Notes: generated by a model not told the origin, from the sequence alone. 64,000 nt of DNA from Dehalogenimonas lykanthroporepellens BL-DC-9 (GCA_000143165.1 CP002084.1:1426001-1490000), one strand, 5' to 3'; shown: positions 50,373 through 59,546, counted from the stretch's first letter. A program made the numbers and translations.

Positions 50373-51383
50373 CTATTTAGAGGCGGCCAGTTCAGCCACC
50401 AGCAGGTCAATGGCAGTTATTTCATCCAGTTTGCCGGTTTTAACCGCGATATCGGTTTCAACCAGGTTACGGTAGATTTCCCGAAAACGGGGCAGTGTCT
50501 GCCGGGTGGCCTGTTGTACCGTTTTATTCCAGACGAAATCATGAGTCAGACCCAGGAGACGTCGGATGTCCGTATCCTTTTCCTTCCGGGCTTTCAGATC
50601 CTTGACCTGAATCACCAGTCGGAGCTGACGGGCGATCATCGCCAGTATATATCCAGCCGAAACCCCGCCAGATTTAAGGCTCTCCAGGGCGGCCATGGCG
50701 TCCTTCGGTCGCTGTTCGAAAACAGCGTCCACCAGGTTGAAGATACTGGCCTCCTGTGAGTTTCCGGTCAGTAGTCTGACATCATCTTCGGTTATCGGTC
50801 GGTTGCCGGCATACAGCGTCAGTTTCTCTACTTCGGCCGCGGCCGTCCACAGGTCAGCGCCGACATATTGCGCCAGCAGATTGATGGCCGGCGGCGTGAT
50901 GTGCCCGCCGCATTCCGTGACACGCCGTCCCAGCCATTCCTTGAGCGCCGGTTTGGAAGGTTGAGGGAACTCCTCCAGTTTGACGCCGGATTGTATCTCC
51001 TTGAACAGGGGATTGGTCTTGACGGCCCCGTTTTCCACCAGCACCAGAACGGTCGAAGGAGGGGAGCCCATTATGGCGGCGGCCAGGTCCTTCAGCAGGC
51101 TACTCTCGGTATCGACGGGTTTCTTTTTCGATTTCGTTGCCTTGCTACCGCTTTCCCCGGACGGCTTGAATCGGGCCAGCAGTCCGCTGACGATGACCAG
51201 GCGGGCCGGAGCCAGGAACGGTACGGTGTTGAGCGCCAGTCGCAGGTCGTTAGGGTTCAGCCTGTCCCCGTCCAGGACGCTGGTGGCGGTCTCCAGCATT
51301 TGAGGGTCACCCAATCCGGCTTTGATTTCAGCCAGCCTGGCTTTCAGGGAAAAATCGTCAGGGCCGGCAAGTATATAACGCAA
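50373..51383 (-). CDS. holA: DNA polymerase III subunit delta
   Basis: This 336-residue protein begins MRYILAGPDDFSLKARLAEI, with the delta-type N-terminal AAA+ fold without Walker A. It contains LALNTVPFLAPARLVIVSGL, VLVLVENGA, LAQYVGADLWTAAAEVEKLTLYAG and SIFNLVDAVFEQRPKDAMA, which are typical of HolA. The clamp loader uses delta to open the sliding clamp. The TTG start at 51383 has GAGG 9 bp upstream. A lysine-rich insertion lies at about residues 80-95 (SGSKATKSKKKPVDT). Confidence 0.92.
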   Translation of the reverse strand: MRYILAGPDDFSLKARLAEIKAGLGDPQMLETATSVLDGDRLNPNDLRLALNTVPFLAPARLVIVSGLLARFKPSGESGSKATKSKKKPVDTESSLLKDLAAAIMGSPPSTVLVLVENGAVKTNPLFKEIQSGVKLEEFPQPSKPALKEWLGRRVTECGGHITPPAINLLAQYVGADLWTAAAEVEKLTLYAGNRPITEDDVRLLTGNSQEASIFNLVDAVFEQRPKDAMAALESLKSGGVSAGYILAMIARQLRLVIQVKDLKARKEKDTDIRRLLGLTHDFVWNKTVQQATRQTLPRFREIYRNLVETDIAVKTGKLDEITAIDLLVAELAASK

Positions 51384-51490
51384 GTCTGTACCTCGAGTGT
51401 TGGTCGGACTGATTTTACCACAGCCGGCCTTAAGATTGTCGTATCCGGGATTATCGGCTAGAATTATTACAAAATGTTGTTGGATAGCGT

Positions 51491-51997
51491 ATGACAGGAC
51501 AACTCAGAGGTATCAGCCCGGCCCGGGTCAGGCGATTGGCGGAAGCGTATTACTCTACCTGGGATTATTACTGTTCCGAAGCTATTGTCAAAACCATCGG
51601 GGATGAGTTTCAGTCCGGTTGGCCGCCGGAGATTGTGGCCGCCGCCTCCGGTTTTCCGGTCGGTTTCGGCGGCGCCGGCTGTACCTGCGGGGCGCTGTCC
51701 GGCGGGGTGCTGGCTATCGGTATGTTCTTCGGCCGCACCGAACCCCGCGACCCTCGGTCGGAGACCGCTCTGGAACTGTCCCGGAAACTGCATGAATTCT
51801 TTATCGCGCAACGCCGTTCAACCTGTTGTCGTAAGTTGACACGGGATATGGTAATGGGTTCACCGGAGCATATGTCTCAGTGTATCGCCATCACCGGTGA
51901 AATAGCTGAGCAGACAGCGCGGTTGATTGCCGTCGAACTCGGTTTGACTCTTCTGGAAGACGACCTGGTTACGGAACAGGTCGGCATCACGGCGTAG
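51491..51997 (+). CDS. CGCAxxG-type redox-active protein (C_GCAxxG_C_C family)
   Basis: This 168-residue protein has the family core around FPVGFGGAGCTCGALSGGVLAIGMFFGR with paired cysteines, and further cysteines at CCRKLTRD and MSQCIAITG. Members are small redox proteins of uncertain function, often found with other electron-transfer genes. In some species one of the cysteines is replaced by selenocysteine; here all positions are Cys. It is flanked by unrelated genes. Confidence 0.8.
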   Translation: MTGQLRGISPARVRRLAEAYYSTWDYYCSEAIVKTIGDEFQSGWPPEIVAAASGFPVGFGGAGCTCGALSGGVLAIGMFFGRTEPRDPRSETALELSRKLHEFFIAQRRSTCCRKLTRDMVMGSPEHMSQCIAITGEIAEQTARLIAVELGLTLLEDDLVTEQVGITA

Positions 51998-52000
51998 CGC

Positions 52001-52663
52001 TCAGCCGGCTAACAGTTGCCGTAAGGTGTCTTCGACTTCAGCCGGGGCGACGGCGATAATCTGATCCCCTTTACGGAAGGTGGTATCGCCTCTGGGGACG
52101 AAGGGTTTTTCGTCCGGGCGAATAACCAGGCTCAGTACCGCCTTGTCCGGCAGTTCGATATCGTTCAGTGTCTTACCGACGGCTTCCCCGCTGTCGGCGC
52201 GAATTTCCAGTATTTCCAGTTCCCGCTGGTCACCGGTGATGCAGAAAAGATGGGTCAACGGGTGAGAGGGAACTTCGTGCTCGATGTGTTCCAGGATGAT
52301 ATTGGTGGAGTTGACCGTCACGTCCACCCCCAGTTTTTTGAAGATGACTTCGTTGCGGGGGTCGCGGACACGGGCGATGGTGCGGGGCACATTAAAGCGG
52401 TATTTACCCACCTGACAGGCGACCAGGTTGTCCTCATCGCCGCCGGTAACGGCAATCAGCATGTCCGCCCGGCCGGTACCGGCCTGAGCCTGGATGGCTG
52501 TTTCACAGGCGTCCCCGCGAAGGCAGATACTGCCCAGTTCCTTGTTGATTTCATCGCACACTACGGCATTGCGTTCGATTACCAGAATCTCGTGACCTTC
52601 GCCCAGCAGGGCTTTGGTCAGGGAATAACCGAGGCGGCCGCCGCCGACAATAATGATATACAT
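52001..52663 (-). CDS. TrkA-type potassium uptake regulator (NAD-binding plus TrkA-C)
   Basis: This 220-residue protein has an N-terminal Rossmann (RCK-N) domain with IIVGGGRLGYSLTKALLGEG and the typical acidic turn (IERN). A C-terminal TrkA-C domain lies at residues about 140-218 (EILEIRADSGEAVGKTLNDIEL, then FRKGDQIIAVAPAEVE). It binds nucleotides and gates Trk/Ktr potassium channels. The partner membrane subunit is not in the window. It abuts the preceding trkA-like gene (stop at 52664-52666, start at 52663). Confidence 0.92.
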   Translation of the reverse strand: MYIIIVGGGRLGYSLTKALLGEGHEILVIERNAVVCDEINKELGSICLRGDACETAIQAQAGTGRADMLIAVTGGDEDNLVACQVGKYRFNVPRTIARVRDPRNEVIFKKLGVDVTVNSTNIILEHIEHEVPSHPLTHLFCITGDQRELEILEIRADSGEAVGKTLNDIELPDKAVLSLVIRPDEKPFVPRGDTTFRKGDQIIAVAPAEVEDTLRQLLAG

Positions 52664-53062
52664 TTAGCTCTCCAGCTTTTCCTTCAAAAGTTCCGCGAAT
52701 ATGGTGGTCGGGCTGAGCGCTTCCAGTCCCAGTATGGTATAGAGGTCCCGGCGCAGTGGGTCGTAGATGCGGCACAGCACCTTAGGGACATTGAAAATCT
52801 TCTTGGCCATCTGAGCCGCCATGACGTTGCGGTTATCGCCTTCGGTCACTGCGACGAAGGCGTCGGCCTGTTCGATGCCGGCCTTTTTGAGTGTTTCCTC
52901 TTCCAGACCGTTGCCCATTAGTGCCGTACCCTTGAATTCGGCCGGCAGGCGGCGGAATGAATATGAATCGGTGTCCAGCGCTGTAACTTCATGGCCTTCG
53001 GCATCCAAGAGCGCCGCCAGTTGGGCGCCGACGCGCCCGCAACCCATGATGATGACTTTCAT
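52664..53062 (-). CDS. TrkA-N-domain protein
   Basis: This 132-residue protein consists of the Rossmann RCK-N domain alone (KVIIMGCGRVGAQLAALLDA, then VTALDTDSYSF) without a TrkA-C domain. It lies between a USP gene and a full TrkA gene, so the two regulators may form a hetero-oligomeric ring for potassium transport. ATG 53062 has AAGGAG upstream. Confidence 0.9.
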   Translation of the reverse strand: MKVIIMGCGRVGAQLAALLDAEGHEVTALDTDSYSFRRLPAEFKGTALMGNGLEEETLKKAGIEQADAFVAVTEGDNRNVMAAQMAKKIFNVPKVLCRIYDPLRRDLYTILGLEALSPTTIFAELLKEKLES

Positions 53063-53074
53063 GTGGAAAACTCC

Positions 53075-53509
53075 TTACAGGAACTGTGGCATATGATCCA
53101 GGATAACCCGGCAGGGGGCGTTCTTGAGGATATAAGGTACCACCTCACCCAGACAGAACTCGCCGAAATGGGTATTGTAATCCGAACCGATGATGATGGC
53201 GTCAGCTTTTTGTTCGACGGCTTCATCGACGATGGCCGGGCCGACCGCCCGGGCCTGGAGCAGATTGGTTTCCACCCTGACGCCGTACTTTTCAGCCAGG
53301 TGCTCGAAACGTGAGAGGATGCCTTCGGCGCGTGCGATTTCCGAATCTATTTCCGCGTCCAGCGGCAGAGAGCGGTCGACGGAGATGACGTTGGTGACCA
53401 CTACGCGGGAATTGCCGGAGCATTTGGCCAGATTGCAGGCCAGCTCCAGGGCTTCTTCATCTTCCGGGCGACCGGCGACCGGAACCAGTAAAGTTTGAAA
53501 TTCAGTCAT
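53075..53509 (-). CDS. Universal stress protein-family
   Basis: In this 144-residue USP domain the first strand is FQTLLVPVAGRPEDEEALELA and the C-terminal half has ADAIIIGSDYNTHFGEFCLGEV and ILKNAPCRVILD. The ATP-binding pattern G-2x-G-9x-G(S/T) is altered (GSDYNTHFGEF), so nucleotide binding is uncertain. It is 12 bp upstream of the two TrkA-type genes and probably belongs to the same potassium-linked operon. Confidence 0.85.
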   Translation of the reverse strand: MTEFQTLLVPVAGRPEDEEALELACNLAKCSGNSRVVVTNVISVDRSLPLDAEIDSEIARAEGILSRFEHLAEKYGVRVETNLLQARAVGPAIVDEAVEQKADAIIIGSDYNTHFGEFCLGEVVPYILKNAPCRVILDHMPQFL

Positions 53510-53582
53510 ATTTGACGACGCGATAGTTCACGTCAGGCTATTATAAGCACCATGACGTGATGGGTCAACAATCTGAAATCGT

Positions 53583-55187
53583 TCAGTTGATTTCCACCAG
53601 TTCGACGCCCGGGTTTTCGCGTCTGATATAGTCAAGTTCCCAATCGGAGTTGATGAGAATGACGGTCCGTTGATGCCGGTCGCGACAGCGGCGGACACTG
53701 CGGGGCAGTTCCAGGCGGCTGGTATCCGGTTCCACCCAGCGGGCGCCGGTGAAGCCGAGTCGAGACAATCTGGCAGAAACACCGTATTCCTCCTGCAGGC
53801 GGGCCAGTACCACATCGAACTGAAGCACCCCGACAGCCGCCATGATCGGTTCCCGTTTCAGGGCGTCCTCAGCGTAGAAAATCTGCACCGCGCCTTCTTC
53901 TTCGAGCTGTTCCAATCCCTTATTGAACTGCTTGTAGCGGCTGACATCATCGTTGATCAGCAGTCCGAAGTGTTCCGGTGGGAAGGTAGGGATGCTGGCG
54001 TACTCCACCGGCTGGCCGGTGGTGACGGTGTCGCCGATAGTCAACTGACCCGGGCTGATGATGCCGATGACATCCCCAGGAAAAGCCTCTTCCACCGTTT
54101 CCCGCTCCCGACCGAACAGACGGAAGGAACGCGAAAGGCGTATTGTCTGTCTGGTGCGCGGGTTGGTCACCTGCATATCCTTGGAGAATCGGCCGGAGCA
54201 CACCCGCATGAAGGCCATCCGGTCACGGTGCCGCGGGTCGATATTGGCCTGAAGCTTGAATACGAAACCGCAGAAAGTATCCGAATTGGGGTCGATGACG
54301 CCGTTTCCGGTATCGCGGACAGAGGGAGGTGGCGCCAGTGCCAGCAGGGAATCCAGAAATGGTTCGACGCCGAAATTGTTGAGAGCACTGCCGAAATAAA
54401 CAGGGGTCATGCCGCCGGCCAGAAATACTTCACGGTCGAAGGGTTTAACCACTCCCGACAACAGTTCGGTTTCTTCGGTCAGGCGCTTCCAGTCAGTCTG
54501 TCCCAGCAGTTCCGACAGTGACGGGTCGTCGATACCCGACAGCCACACCGGGGCGCGGTATTTGTTGCCTTCAGTCTTCTGAAATAGGCTCAACCCATGG
54601 TTGGCCAGGTCGTATACTCCCCGAAAAGCGGGCGCCTGGCCGACCGGCCAGTTCATGGGCACGGCGGTGATGCCCAGCAGGCGCTCTATTTCATCCAGCA
54701 GTTCCAGCGGGTCGCGTCCGGGGTGGTCCATTTTGTTGATGAAGCTCATGATGGGGATGCCGCGCAGACGGCATACCTTAAACAGCTTTTCGGTCTGGGG
54801 CTCGATGCCTTTGGCACTGTCCAGTACCATGACCGCGCTATCCACCGCCATCAGAGTGCGGTAGGTATCCTCGGAGAAATCCTGGTGGCCGGGAGTGTCC
54901 AGCAGGTTGATGTGGTAGCCCTGGTATTCCATTTCCAGGGCGGTGGCTGAAATGGAGATGCCGCGCTGTTTCTCCATGCTCATCCAGTCCGAAGCGGTGT
55001 GCCGCTGGCTGGAACGGGCTCTTACCGAGCCGGCCAGCTCCACCGCTCCGGCGTAAAGCAGGAATTTCTCGGTCAGCGTTGTTTTGCCGGCGTCGGGATG
55101 GGAGATAATGGCGAAAGTGCGACGCCGGGCTACCTCACGCTGTAACGGCGTGAGGTCAGTGGAAATTTTATCGATAGTGGAAGTCAC
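53583..55187 (-). CDS. prfC: Peptide chain release factor 3
   Basis: The protein is 534 residues from GTG 55187 (VTSTIDKISTDLTPLQREVARRRTF). A longer frame to 55268 lacks family similarity. G domain: ISHPDAGKTTLTEKFLLYAGA, DTPGHQDFSEDTYRTL and INKMDHPGRDP. Later domains include FVFKLQANIDPRHRDRMAF and the C-terminal RF3 part ALKREPIMAAVGVLQFDVV. The GTPase recycles RF1/RF2 from ribosomes. Confidence 0.93.
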   Translation of the reverse strand: MTSTIDKISTDLTPLQREVARRRTFAIISHPDAGKTTLTEKFLLYAGAVELAGSVRARSSQRHTASDWMSMEKQRGISISATALEMEYQGYHINLLDTPGHQDFSEDTYRTLMAVDSAVMVLDSAKGIEPQTEKLFKVCRLRGIPIMSFINKMDHPGRDPLELLDEIERLLGITAVPMNWPVGQAPAFRGVYDLANHGLSLFQKTEGNKYRAPVWLSGIDDPSLSELLGQTDWKRLTEETELLSGVVKPFDREVFLAGGMTPVYFGSALNNFGVEPFLDSLLALAPPPSVRDTGNGVIDPNSDTFCGFVFKLQANIDPRHRDRMAFMRVCSGRFSKDMQVTNPRTRQTIRLSRSFRLFGRERETVEEAFPGDVIGIISPGQLTIGDTVTTGQPVEYASIPTFPPEHFGLLINDDVSRYKQFNKGLEQLEEEGAVQIFYAEDALKREPIMAAVGVLQFDVVLARLQEEYGVSARLSRLGFTGARWVEPDTSRLELPRSVRRCRDRHQRTVILINSDWELDYIRRENPGVELVEIN

Positions 55188-55344
55188 AGGAAAGCCTCTT
55201 GAAATAAAATCGGAGAAACGGAAAAACTCCGGGAGAAGAGCCCGGAGGCTAGTGGAAACGATGGACAATTATCGGGTTCACAGGTTTTGATTGTATCACA
55301 GGTGATTACAGGCAGTCACCTGAAATGCCGTGAGGTTGTCCTTA

Positions 55345-55353
55345 TGTTATCAT
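55345..55353 (+). promoter_or_regulatory. Extended -10-like box before the metallophosphoesterase gene
   Basis: TG-T-TATCAT ends 9 bases before ATG 55362; a GGGG run lies between. It may give a very short or absent leader. Confidence 0.4.
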
Positions 55354-55361
55354 TGGGGTAA

Positions 55362-56099
55362 ATGCGATACGCTTTACTGGCAGATATCCATGCCAACCTT
55401 GAAGCTCTGTCAGCCGTGCTGGGTGATATTGAGCGGCATGGCGGGGTAGATGAATACTGGGTTCTGGGGGACATTGTCGGTTACGGGCCGGATCCGGGCC
55501 GTTGTATCGAACTGGTACGCACTCTGCCGGGTGCGGTGATTGCCGGCAATCATGACCTGGCCGCTGTCGATTTTGACGGCGCTGGATTCAATTTCAATCC
55601 TGAGGCCGGGGCGGCAGTGCGTTGGACGGCCAATCAGTTGTCGGCAGATGAACAGGCCTACCTGAAGAGCTTGCCCTGTCTGCTGGAAAGAGACGGTTTC
55701 ACCCTGGCCCACGGCACTCCCCGGCATCCGGTCAACGAATATCTCCTGTCCGAGGATACGGCAGGTCAGAATTTCGATTTGATTGGAACACCCCACGGGG
55801 TTGTCGGTCATACTCACCGGCCGTTGATATTCCTGATTTACGGTTCCGGTCGTGTTGGTCATCTGAACCCGGCCGCGGACAGGGTTTTCGAGATGGGGCA
55901 GGACCGGTGCCTGCTCAATCCCGGCAGTGTCGGTCAGCCTCGTGACAGTGACCCGCGAGCCGCCTACGCGGTGGTCGATAGTGTTTCCGGGTCAGTGGTC
56001 ATGCGCCGCGTCGCCTACGATATCGGCGCCGTGCAACAGAAAATGGTCGGCCATAACTTGCCCCTGCGCCTGGTGCATCGGCTGAAGAGGGGGCTGTGA
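55362..56099 (+). CDS. Metallophosphoesterase (YfcE/MJ0936-like)
   Basis: This 245-residue calcineurin-type phosphoesterase has metal motifs MRYALLADIHANLEAL (DIHxN), VLGDIVGYGPDP (GDxVGYGP), VIAGNHDLA (GNHD), TLAHGTPRH and VVGHTHRPL (GHTH). It is likely a phosphodiesterase of unknown substrate. It is followed by rsmA on the same strand. Confidence 0.9.
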   Translation: MRYALLADIHANLEALSAVLGDIERHGGVDEYWVLGDIVGYGPDPGRCIELVRTLPGAVIAGNHDLAAVDFDGAGFNFNPEAGAAVRWTANQLSADEQAYLKSLPCLLERDGFTLAHGTPRHPVNEYLLSEDTAGQNFDLIGTPHGVVGHTHRPLIFLIYGSGRVGHLNPAADRVFEMGQDRCLLNPGSVGQPRDSDPRAAYAVVDSVSGSVVMRRVAYDIGAVQQKMVGHNLPLRLVHRLKRGL

Positions 56100-56189
56100 A
56101 GATTTTGGTTCTTTGTAACCTTCCGGATTTCTATTATGAGCCGCCGGGTACTGCCGCCCTCGGTGTTGTCGTTGTATCATGGAACCGCC

Positions 56190-57056
56190 ATGGCTAATGA
56201 GCGTGATAACAGCGATTCTGTTTCCATAAAGACCGAAGTCCGGCGGTTGCTGGACAGCCATGGCTTGAGCGCCCGCAAGGGGCTGGGGCAAAACTTTCTC
56301 ATCGACCGGGGTGTGCTGGATAAAATTGTCCGCGCCGCCGGTATCGAAACCGCTGATACCGTGGTGGAAGTAGGGCCGGGACCTGGTGTGATGACCGCCG
56401 CTCTGGCCGAAAAAGCCGGCCAGGTGATTGCCGTCGAACTGGATTTCGGTATGGTTGCCGCTCTGCGGGAGACGGTCGGACAGCGGTCGAACGTTAAGGT
56501 TATCGCCGGTGATATTCTCGATATCTCTCCCTCGGAATTGACCGGTGCTTCACCTTACAAGGTGGTGGCCAACCTGCCTTACTACATTACATCGCCGGTA
56601 TTGCGTCATTTCCTGGAGGCGTCGCACCGGCCCTCCAGTCTGACGGTCATGGTGCAGAAAGAAGTTGCCCGGCAGATCACGGCCCAGCCCCCGGAAATGA
56701 GTCTGCTGGCGCTGGGAGTCCAGTTTTTTGGCCGGCCGCGGGTGGTCAGTTACGTTCCGGCAGGTTGTTTCTACCCGGCGCCGAAAGTGGCCTCGGCCAT
56801 ACTCCATATCGAGGTCTTTCCTGAGAGAAAACTGCCGCCGAAACAGGAAAAGGGTTTCTTCCGTCTGGCCAGGGCCGGGTTCGGCACCAGGCGTAAGCAA
56901 CTGGCCAACGCTTTGTCCGGCGGACTCGGCGCGGACAAGGCGAACGTGATTCAGTACTTGAAACAGGCTGGCATCGTTCCGGAGAGAAGGGCGGAAACGC
57001 TGTCCATCGACGAATGGCTGGCTTTGCGAGAGGTCTGGAGCTTCGACGATGATTAA
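56190..57056 (+). CDS. rsmA: 16S rRNA dimethyladenosine transferase RsmA (KsgA)
   Basis: The protein is 288 residues from ATG 56190 (MANERDN); the upstream 18 codons have no match. Motifs are LGQNFLIDRGVLDKIV, VVEVGPGPGVMTAALA, the NLPYYITSPVL catalytic motif and a C-terminal RNA-binding domain. It dimethylates two adjacent adenines in helix 45 of 16S rRNA. A TATCAT box lies 9 nt before the start, so the leader may be absent. It overlaps ispE by 8 bp. Confidence 0.95.
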   Translation: MANERDNSDSVSIKTEVRRLLDSHGLSARKGLGQNFLIDRGVLDKIVRAAGIETADTVVEVGPGPGVMTAALAEKAGQVIAVELDFGMVAALRETVGQRSNVKVIAGDILDISPSELTGASPYKVVANLPYYITSPVLRHFLEASHRPSSLTVMVQKEVARQITAQPPEMSLLALGVQFFGRPRVVSYVPAGCFYPAPKVASAILHIEVFPERKLPPKQEKGFFRLARAGFGTRRKQLANALSGGLGADKANVIQYLKQAGIVPERRAETLSIDEWLALREVWSFDDD

Positions 57057-57906
57057 AATCAAGGCTCCGGCCAAGATCAACCTGACGCTCGAGGTTCTCG
57101 GCAAAAGGCCGGACGGATATCATGATATCAAGAGTGTGGTACAGGAAATCAGCCTGGCCGATGAATTGGAGTTCAGTCCGGCGGCTGGCATGTCCTACAC
57201 CTCCGATTCGCCGGAATGGGCGGGTGACAAAAGTCTGGTTTCCCGAGCCGCCGCTTTACTGAAAACCCGTTACGGGGTGGAGGAAGGCGCCAATGTCCGG
57301 GTGACCAAGCGGATACCGTTGAGGTCAGGCTTGGGCGGGGACTCTTCCTGCGCCGCCGCCGCGCTCAAGGGATTCAACCGGCTGTGGCGGTTGGGGCTGG
57401 GAGTGGGTCAGCTGATGGAACTGGCCGCCGAACTGGGTTCCGACGTTCCTTTCTTCCTGATGGGCGGCACCGCTTTGATAGAAGGCCGGGGAGAAATGGT
57501 GACGCTGCTGGGGCCGTTCCCGGCCTGCTGGGCGGTCATCGTCGTCCCCGATGTCAATGTTGATGATGACAAGACTGGGCGGCTCTATCGAAGCCTGTCG
57601 CCCGGTGATTTCACCGACGGCCGGCGGACGGAAGAACTGGTTGCCGCTCTGGTGGAGAATCGGCCGGTGGAACCCCATATGCTGGGCAACGCTTTCGAGC
57701 GGGTAGCCGCGGTGGTCTGGCCGGACATTGAAGAATACCGCTGGCAGATGATGAAAGCTGGGGCTGACCGGGTCTATCTGTCTGGTGCCGGGCCGGCGTT
57801 GTTCAGTTTGTTTAATAAAAGAACAAAGGCTGAAAAGATATATGCAGAGTTGAAGACGGGAGGGAACGAAGTCTACTTTATTGGTTTGGGGAATGCAAAT
57901 AAATGA
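57049..57906 (+). CDS. ispE: 4-(cytidine 5'-diphospho)-2-C-methyl-D-erythritol kinase
   Basis: This 285-residue GHMP kinase has AKINLTLEVLGKRPDGYHDI, the Gly-rich ATP loop PLRSGLGGDSSCAAAALKGF and a C-terminal SGAGPALFSLF. It catalyses the ATP-dependent step of the non-mevalonate isoprenoid pathway. It overlaps rsmA by 8 bp, as in many bacteria. A long hairpin overlaps its stop codon. Confidence 0.95.
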   Translation: MIKIKAPAKINLTLEVLGKRPDGYHDIKSVVQEISLADELEFSPAAGMSYTSDSPEWAGDKSLVSRAAALLKTRYGVEEGANVRVTKRIPLRSGLGGDSSCAAAALKGFNRLWRLGLGVGQLMELAAELGSDVPFFLMGGTALIEGRGEMVTLLGPFPACWAVIVVPDVNVDDDKTGRLYRSLSPGDFTDGRRTEELVAALVENRPVEPHMLGNAFERVAAVVWPDIEEYRWQMMKAGADRVYLSGAGPALFSLFNKRTKAEKIYAELKTGGNEVYFIGLGNANK

Positions 57907-57933
57907 AGAGCCGAATTTGTTCGGCTCTTCATT
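57902..57933 (+). terminator. Terminator-like hairpin at the ispE stop
   Basis: A perfect 14-bp stem, AATGAAGAGCCGAA with TTCGGCTCTTCATT around loop TTTG, includes the stop codon. The U-tract is poor. It is almost symmetrical and might also serve transcripts from the right. Confidence 0.65.
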
Positions 57934-58104
57934 AGATATATGCCTTATTTGGTTCGCTTATTTAAATGAAAACCCCCTTCCTGAGCGGATGCTTGCAATC
58001 AAGGAATCAGAATAAAGCAGGATTTGGTCACGACCAGATACCGTCATGGCGAATTCGGTTAACTTAGAAAATTAATGGAGGCCCCCCATTTTATGCTCAC
58101 GCTT

Positions 58105-59472
58105 TTATTTCGCATACCAAGCACGAGGGGACCATTCTTTAGCCCAAACCTCATCAGCATCCCATTGCCCACCGTATCCCATAAAGTCATCCATACTTCT
58201 GAAGAAACCGTTGAAAAGACTGGTTTTAGAGGCTGTTATTTTGATTAATTCGTGGACGTTGGCTGCATCATATTTACTGAACGGGCACTCTCTGAAGCAG
58301 ATTCCGCAGAGGGTATTTGTTTCCAGCCAGAATCCCATACAGTTCTTTGAATTTTCGAACCAAGCTTTGTGGCCTTTATTGTTCCACTCTCCCTTGGTTT
58401 CCCAATATGGTTCCTTTTCGAAGCTGAGAGCGCCACTCGGACATGCATCAGCGCATTTCATACAGGTGGTACAGAATTCCTTCAGTCCAATATCAATCGG
58501 TTTATCCGGCGCCATCGGGAAGTCAGTTATCATTGTTGTCATATAAAAGCTCGGACCAAATTCCGGTGATACCAAACGGTTTGTTCGAGTTAATTCCGCC
58601 ATTCCACCCGCAATACTTAAAGGGACATCGAGGGCCGGAGTACTAGGAATGGCATTGTAACCGATATACCTTAAGAATTCAGAAAGGCGCGGTTTAACTT
58701 CTGTATACAAGACATCGATGGAATCTCTGCCAGACGCATCTCCCAGCGGACTCACTCTTACCTTGGTTATCGGCGTTGCCCATCGAATCGCCAGGGACAC
58801 CGCATAGCGGAATTTCTTTGGGATGATGACCAATCCTGGTTCTTCTGAATATTCTTCAACATCTCGGAATTCAATTTTAGCGCTACCGGTATGGGCATAA
58901 AAGAACCGCTCATCAAGTTCAGTTACTGTTACGAGGTCAACACCATAAAAACGAGCCGCGTTCTTTAATGTTCTGGTATTCTCTTCTGGAGTCCCATTCC
59001 ATTTGGCGACACCCAACTCTTCTGGTTGAACCATCACCATAATCATTGTATTGTCCTTGATCCAGGTAGGCGTATTCAATACATCATTGACGACGAAACT
59101 TGCGGTACGGCCGCCAAATTTAAGAGCCAAATCCCTTCGACTATATCCATTTGCCGCTTTCTTACAATTTTCGATTGTGTTCGCTTTTGCCTGAGCTTGC
59201 AGCTGTCCAAATTCTAGCGGAGTATAACCATATATGGTGGGAACTCGTTGATCATATCGGTTGTATTCTTCATTAAACTCGAACATTTTAGGGTAATCTA
59301 TCTCTTCGACCCACCATTTTCTCTCTGTATCTCTATAGCCGGGCATGGATAATAATTCATCCATATCATGGAAACCAGTGGATACTAAAGAGGCTGCACC
59401 TAGTCCGGCTCCAGTTAACCCCAGTCCCTTCATAAAATCTCTTCTGCTCACTGTTGAATGAAATTTTGACAA
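58105..59472 (-). CDS. rdhA: Reductive dehalogenase catalytic subunit RdhA
   Basis: This 455-residue protein has a Tat signal at the N-terminus, SRRDFMKGLGLTGAGLGAAS (residues 9-28). The catalytic part has the family segments LGVAKWNGTPEENTRTL, SLAIRWATPITKVRVSP and GYNAIPS. FeS motif 1 has Cys334, 337, 340, 344 (CTTCMKCADACP). Motif 2 has Cys378, 389, 392, 396 (ending CGICFRECP). The enzyme would use a corrinoid and two 4Fe-4S clusters to remove halogens from an unknown substrate at the membrane. The TTG start has AAGGAG 8 bp upstream. No rdhB is adjacent. AT content is higher than in the neighbours, pointing to transfer. Confidence 0.95.
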   Translation of the reverse strand: MSKFHSTVSRRDFMKGLGLTGAGLGAASLVSTGFHDMDELLSMPGYRDTERKWWVEEIDYPKMFEFNEEYNRYDQRVPTIYGYTPLEFGQLQAQAKANTIENCKKAANGYSRRDLALKFGGRTASFVVNDVLNTPTWIKDNTMIMVMVQPEELGVAKWNGTPEENTRTLKNAARFYGVDLVTVTELDERFFYAHTGSAKIEFRDVEEYSEEPGLVIIPKKFRYAVSLAIRWATPITKVRVSPLGDASGRDSIDVLYTEVKPRLSEFLRYIGYNAIPSTPALDVPLSIAGGMAELTRTNRLVSPEFGPSFYMTTMITDFPMAPDKPIDIGLKEFCTTCMKCADACPSGALSFEKEPYWETKGEWNNKGHKAWFENSKNCMGFWLETNTLCGICFRECPFSKYDAANVHELIKITASKTSLFNGFFRSMDDFMGYGGQWDADEVWAKEWSPRAWYAK

Positions 59473-59486
59473 GTTATTTCTCCTTT

Positions 59487-59546
59487 TTACTTTTTAGTGG
59501 CTTTTCCCATTCTGTAACCCGGTCTCTCCCGGGAGTCATTAGTCAT
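59487..59546 (-). CDS. 19-codon ORF between the HTH fragment and rdhA
   Basis: ATG 59546 overlaps the TGA of the upstream HTH fragment (ATGA) and sits behind AAGGAG. It reads MTNDSRERPGYRMGKATKK, ends with TAA at 59487-59489, and is followed by the ribosome binding site of rdhA. It is basic and has no membrane segment. It could be a leader peptide, the remnant of a small gene, or chance; the two coupled sites favour translation. Confidence 0.5.
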   Translation of the reverse strand: MTNDSRERPGYRMGKATKK

